Shown one piece after another: positions 61,009 to 64,000 of a stretch of DNA of 64,000 nucleotides. The notes under the pieces are model-generated. The model was not told the origin of the DNA, made no database searches, and saw only the letters and a program-made list of their open reading frames with translations. The stretch's first letter is position 1, and every line of letters begins with the position of its first letter. A program made the translations under genes and the position numbers. The DNA comes from Hippopus hippopus (Eukaryota; Mollusca; Bivalvia; Cardiida; Cardiidae): NCBI GenBank assembly GCA_946811185.2, contig OX328102.1, positions 47,407,619 through 47,471,618 on the forward strand, read 5' to 3'.

Positions 61009-62064
61009 TCAACCATCAAGATCAGATTCACTTTCAGAGAGCTCTCCAAATTCTTCCTCTGTACCAAATGCTGTCTCCTCTAGCTTACAAAACTCCTTTG
61101 ATTTGGCTGCAGCCATAACAGCAATATTAGAGGTCAAATTAAAGTCTAAACCAGAATATCTTGCTAATCTTTCCTCCAATGTGAGGCCAGTCAGACTAGG
61201 TTTGGAATCATCATCATATCCAATATCATCACCATCATCACCATTACCATCAGTATCATCATCATGGACGTAGTCTTCAGTTTCATGCTTATTAAATGCA
61301 AATACATCTTCTTTAGTAACGATACTAGTGTCTTCATCACTTTTATGAGTATTTAATTCACCTTTGTTCACTTTGTTATTCTGAATACTAGGCAGTGTTG
61401 TACATATAGTCCTTAGACTTGGTTTAATTGCACCTCTATCACTAGTCTCTGTAGAAACATTATCTAAAATATCTTCATCTGAATCACTATCATCTAACAT
61501 GTTACCTTTTCTAAGTCTTCTAACACCCAAATGGGTCACAACAGATTTAGTTCTGTTTTCAATAGGTTGGTTTGTTGACAGTGTTGAAAAGACATCCTCT
61601 TCTGTATATGCAGCTTCTACTGAATGCAAATTTTCTGTGTCCTTTTCAATGTCAGGTAGTTCATTGCCTTCTTTTTCACATTTTCTATCTTGTTCTATTC
61701 TATTGCTCTTTATAGTTTTAGAAGCATCTGAATCATTGACACCACAATTTTGCTTCTGTCTCAAATCAATGTTATCAGCACTATCTGTTGTACTGCTCTT
61801 TATGGTTCTGGTGGCATCTGAATCGCTGACACCAGCATATTGCTTCAGTCTCAAATCAAAATCATTAGCATTATTAGTAGTAGTAGTAGTCGTTACACTG
61901 GCACCAATGGTCTTATCAGTGTCAAGAGTCTGTTGCAAATTCTGTATTGTTCTGTTTAAAGCAGCAGTCTCTCGTTTTTCAGTTTCTTTTGCTCGTACCT
62001 TTATCACAGACTTTAATTCCGTCATCATTCTTAGTGCTTCCTCTTTTTCTTTGCGCTTTTTTTC
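61009..62064 (-). CDS. Unrecognised acidic protein, last exon
   Basis: I do not recognise the family. An acceptor TGTAG at 62069-62065 opens the exon in phase 0: about 12 charged residues (EKKRKEKEEALR) precede MMTELKSVIKV, a likely coiled-coil end, and the frame runs to TGA at 61009-61011. A poly-Thr run (TTTTTT, from a GTA-type triplet repeat on +) follows. A 30-residue tandem duplication is next (DLRLKQYAGVSDSDATRTIK and DLRQKQNCGVNDSDASKTIK, 90 bases apart). The centre has LGVRRLRKGN and an acidic DDSDSDED. Near the end are HDDDTDGNGDDGDDIGYDDD, then LTLEERLARYSGLDFNLTSN and a Glu-rich tail FGELSESESDLDG. The composition suggests a disordered nuclear or scaffold protein, but that is inference. 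Upstream exons lie beyond 62064, possibly outside the window. Confidence 0.75.
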   Translation of the reverse strand, partial: EKKRKEKEEALRMMTELKSVIKVRAKETEKRETAALNRTIQNLQQTLDTDKTIGASVTTTTTTNNANDFDLRLKQYAGVSDSDATRTIKSSTTDSADNIDLRQKQNCGVNDSDASKTIKSNRIEQDRKCEKEGNELPDIEKDTENLHSVEAAYTEEDVFSTLSTNQPIENRTKSVVTHLGVRRLRKGNMLDDSDSDEDILDNVSTETSDRGAIKPSLRTICTTLPSIQNNKVNKGELNTHKSDEDTSIVTKEDVFAFNKHETEDYVHDDDTDGNGDDGDDIGYDDDSKPSLTGLTLEERLARYSGLDFNLTSNIAVMAAAKSKEFCKLEETAFGTEEEFGELSESESDLDG

Positions 62065-62149
62065 CTACAATACATGTATTTGGAGATCTAAAAGTTTCAA
62101 TTTACAATTCAACGTTTTAACAACTATGGTTAACAAAGGCTTTTGAACA

Positions 62150-62320
62150 TGTTTTGGTAAAAGGAGAAAATGCTGGTAACCTGCATTTTCCTCTGATCTC
62201 AGAATGTTTTCTGCCCTTTCAAAGAGAAATCTTATCATTTGAGTGACATTTCAATCTTTTGTTTCAAATGCTTTCCATTTTGACAAGTAAAGATTTTTAG
62301 CATCTAGCAAAGTGCTTTAA
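62150..62320 (-). mobile_element. Family A MITE in the intron
   Basis: AAAAGGAGAAAATGCTGGTA, then ACCTGCATTTTCCTCTGATC, CTTTTGTTTCAAATGCTTTC. Both ends are worn. Confidence 0.8.
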
Positions 62321-62415
62321 CCTTTCACCCTATACAGCAACATAATGTAGATCTTCATGGCCTGTATTTTGACAAAACTGAATTCAACAATTCCATATTA
62401 CTTTTTTCAATTTAA

Positions 62416-62636
62416 CTCTTTACCAAACGACAAAATTTTAGACGAGTCCAAATTGAAAGCATTTGCAGACGACAAAATAAACGCAACTCAAAAATTGAAA
62501 CTTGACTTTAGAAGAGTAGAAAACATTGTGAGAAAAGGAGAAAATGCTGGTTACCAGCATTTTCTCCTTTTCCCACAATGTTTTCAGAAGACCTTTTCCT
62601 CAGTGTCGTTATAACCAGGGATTGTTTGGTAAAGGG
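62416..62636 (+). mobile_element. Family A MITE, reference copy
   Basis: A 221 bp element flanked by TTAA at 62412-62415 and 62637-62640. Inverted ends: CTCTTTACCAAACGACAAAA at the left, and GGGATTGTTTGGTAAAGGG at the right, inverse CCCTTTACCAAACAATCCC. Internal order: GACGAGTCCAAATTGAAAGC, ATTTGCAGACGACAAAATAA, AGAAAACATTGTGAGAAAAG, hairpin GGAGAAAATGCTGGT / ACCAGCATTTTCTCC, CCCACAATGTTTTCAG. No coding capacity. TTAA flanks and CCC-type ends fit a piggyBac-type non-autonomous element (inference). Confidence 0.95.
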
Positions 62637-62647
62637 TTAAGTCATTT

Positions 62648-62880
62648 ATCCCTTTACCGCAGTATCCTGTGTTACAACAACCCTGGGGATTAAAGAATTT
62701 GAAAACTTTGTAGGGAAAGGAGAACAATTCTGGTAACCAATCTTTTCTACTACATCAAAGACTGATTCCATCATTTGAGCCACATTTAATTGGTCACCTG
62801 CAAATGATTTCAATTTGGAAAGGTTAAAAAATTTTGTTGTCTGCTAAAGAATTGTAGAAAGATGTACAATGTTTACTACC
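62648..62880 (-). mobile_element. Family A MITE, hairpin worn
   Basis: CCCTTTACCGCAGTATCCTG, TTTGAAAACTTTGTAGGGAA, TTCTGGTAACCAATC, AATTGGTCACCTGCAAATGA, TTGTTGTCTGCTAAAGAATT. A further left-end fragment (TTAACCCTTTACCAGACAAC) lies at 62888. Confidence 0.82.
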
Positions 62881-62938
62881 AGACTCTTAACCCTTTACCA
62901 GACAACAAAATCTTAGACTTGTCTGTGTCAAATATCTA

Positions 62939-63165
62939 TATGGCTTGCAACACGAGAAAAGGGGCATTCGGATATTTGCGTAAAGTGTCGTCTCGGATCA
63001 GCCTGCGCAGTCTGCGCAGGCTAATCTGAAACAACACTTTTCGTTTCTTATGTACCAGTAATTTTCAGTTTTGCGCAAGTCTACTGTAACACAAAATCTA
63101 ATGTAGTCGTAAAGTGTCATATCAGATTAGCCTGCGTGGACTGCGCAGGCTGATCCGAGATGATT
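62939..63165. mobile_element. Family D MITE, right end missing
   Basis: TATGGCTTGCAACACGAGAA, hairpin CAGCCTGCGCAGTCTGCGCA, second hairpin TAGCCTGCGTGGACTGCGCA, then it stops after CTGATCCGAGATGAT. Confidence 0.88.
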
Positions 63166-63552
63166 ATCTAACTTACAAATACAACTTGATGAGATTTTTT
63201 CAGTATCAGTCTAGTACCGTGTTTAGAGAATCATCGTGTACACAGACTACTTTCATGATTTAACGTTCTGGTCTTTCAGCCAAATTCCTAACACATTCGG
63301 CCCACAGGACGAAGCACAAAAGCCCAATTTTAGTGTACATATAGCTACTTCATCTGATATTTGTCATTTATAAAGTCCGATATCAATGCCCATTACATAC
63401 ACATGTGTTGTTTCAAAAGGGTATTTCCTTTATTCCAAATGCTACTGTACAGTACACTCGTGAACTTCAGCATCGCAATTAATAATCACAAGCTCGATTT
63501 GTAGTTCTTTGAGTGATATTTCTTTATAGTTATAGTGTTGAAGTATATAATA
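63166..63552. other. No recognisable feature
   Basis: No assignable repeat or coding signal. Confidence 0.5.
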
Positions 63553-63555
63553 AAA

Positions 63556-63710
63556 GGAATATTACAACAGTCTGCATTTCTGTAGTCTTGTTGCGTGTGT
63601 AAAGAAGTGCATATCAGATTTGACCTTAGGTCTCATCCGATACACGCCTATTTACACATGCAACTTGACATAATTAGACTATGCAGAAATGCATACTGTT
63701 GTAATATTCC
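63556..63710. repeat. Family K foldback
   Basis: GGAATATTACAACAGT mirrors ACTGTTGTAATATTCC at 63695-63710. CTGCATTTCTGTAGTCT mirrors AGACTATGCAGAAATGCAT, and GCGTGTGTAAA mirrors TTTACACATGC. TAAAAGGAATATTA at the left is shared with the 30674 copy. Confidence 0.87.
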
Positions 63711-63724
63711 ATATTTATCAAAAG

Positions 63725-63910
63725 CACTTTCAGAAATTAAAGGAGGCAAAACCATGGGATTTGTCTGTGAAAGGGTAGGAATGATGGTTGGAAAATGAGA
63801 AAGTGCTGGTTATGGGCATTTTCTCCTTCTCCAACAATATCATATTTTCAAAAGCTTTCTCCATCAGAGTTGTTAGAGTAAGAGATCGAAAGATCAGGGT
63901 TTAACCCTTT
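63725..63910 (+). mobile_element. Family A MITE
   Basis: GGGTAGGAATGATGGTTGGA, AAAGTGCTGGTTATGGGCAT, TCTCCTTCTCCAACAATATC. The right end reads GATCAGGGTTTAACCCTTTA. Left end worn. Confidence 0.7.
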
Positions 63911-63929
63911 ACAAGAGGGAACAAATTTA

Positions 63930-64000
63930 ACAGTTATAGCGCCAAATAAACCCAACAGAGATTTGGAACCAACAAGTAAGACCCAAATAATTGCAAAATG
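63930..64000 (+). repeat. Partial family T unit at window end
   Basis: TATAGCGCCAAATAAACCCA then ACAGAGATTTGGAACCAACA and CAAATAATTGCAAA match the T unit in + orientation. Confidence 0.65.

Noticed and set aside
61499..62146. 215-codon + frame, Ser- and Val-rich
   Set aside because: It lies antisense to the acidic-protein exon and reads the complement of its Asp/Glu/Thr codons; no splice or start support.

Overview
The window looks like nuclear DNA from an invertebrate animal, most likely a bivalve mollusc. It is AT-rich and intron-like, with no operons and very few long reading frames. It is crowded with short DNA transposons, tRNA-derived SINEs, tandem repeats and decayed transposases. The bivalve assignment is inference from the overall repeat style (SINEs with CAAT-type tails, high-copy palindromic MITEs, a minisatellite containing runs such as GACCAAGTTTCATGAGTAT). 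Genus cannot be read from the sequence alone.

Only two segments look like host protein-coding sequence. (1) 2738-3386 (+) is the last exon of a class A (rhodopsin-type) peptide-receptor-like GPCR. It starts at a splice acceptor inside the DRY motif and carries TM4 to TM7 and the C-tail. (2) 61009-62064 (-) is the last exon of an unrecognised acidic, low-complexity protein with a 30-residue internal duplication; an AATAAA lies about 15 bases after its stop.

Three transposon genes are readable but broken. They are a PIF/Harbinger-type transposase (37300-38240, -) inside a 37157-39113 element with long terminal inverted repeats; a mariner D,D34D transposase (45682-46749, +) inside a complete 1.33 kb element flanked by TA; and a 5'-truncated LINE reverse transcriptase (52656-54252, -).

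Most of the rest belongs to a few repeat families, named here for convenience. Family A is a ~220 bp MITE with TTAA flanks, CCCTTTACCAAAC-type ends and a ~30 bp-arm central hairpin; I find about 40 copies. Family B is ~205 bp, also TTAA-flanked, with a GATCAGACTGCAC hairpin. Family C (~245 bp) and family D (~260 bp) share a GC-rich AGCCTGCGCAG hairpin. Families F, G, J and K are other foldback or dispersed repeats. SINE-1, SINE-2 and SINE-3 have different tRNA-like heads, and SINE-1 and SINE-2 share a 3' tail. Family T is a ~300 bp tandem repeat present as two large arrays in opposite orientation (35645-39210 and 40480-43615), with one more partial unit at the window end.

Layout: 1-2700 repeats upstream of the GPCR exon; 2738-3386 GPCR exon; 3.4-35 kb a mosaic of MITEs, SINEs and foldbacks with no recognisable genes; 35.6-43.6 kb inverted T arrays with the nested Harbinger element; 43.8-50.1 kb a dense family A cluster containing the mariner copy; 50.2-51.8 kb a ~140 bp minisatellite; 52.4-54.3 kb the LINE fragment between two family A copies; 55.0-56.1 kb a ~255 bp tandem repeat split by a SINE; 61.0-62.1 kb the acidic-protein exon; 62.1-64 kb more MITEs. 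Repeat boundaries were read by eye and may be off by tens of bases except where termini are stated.
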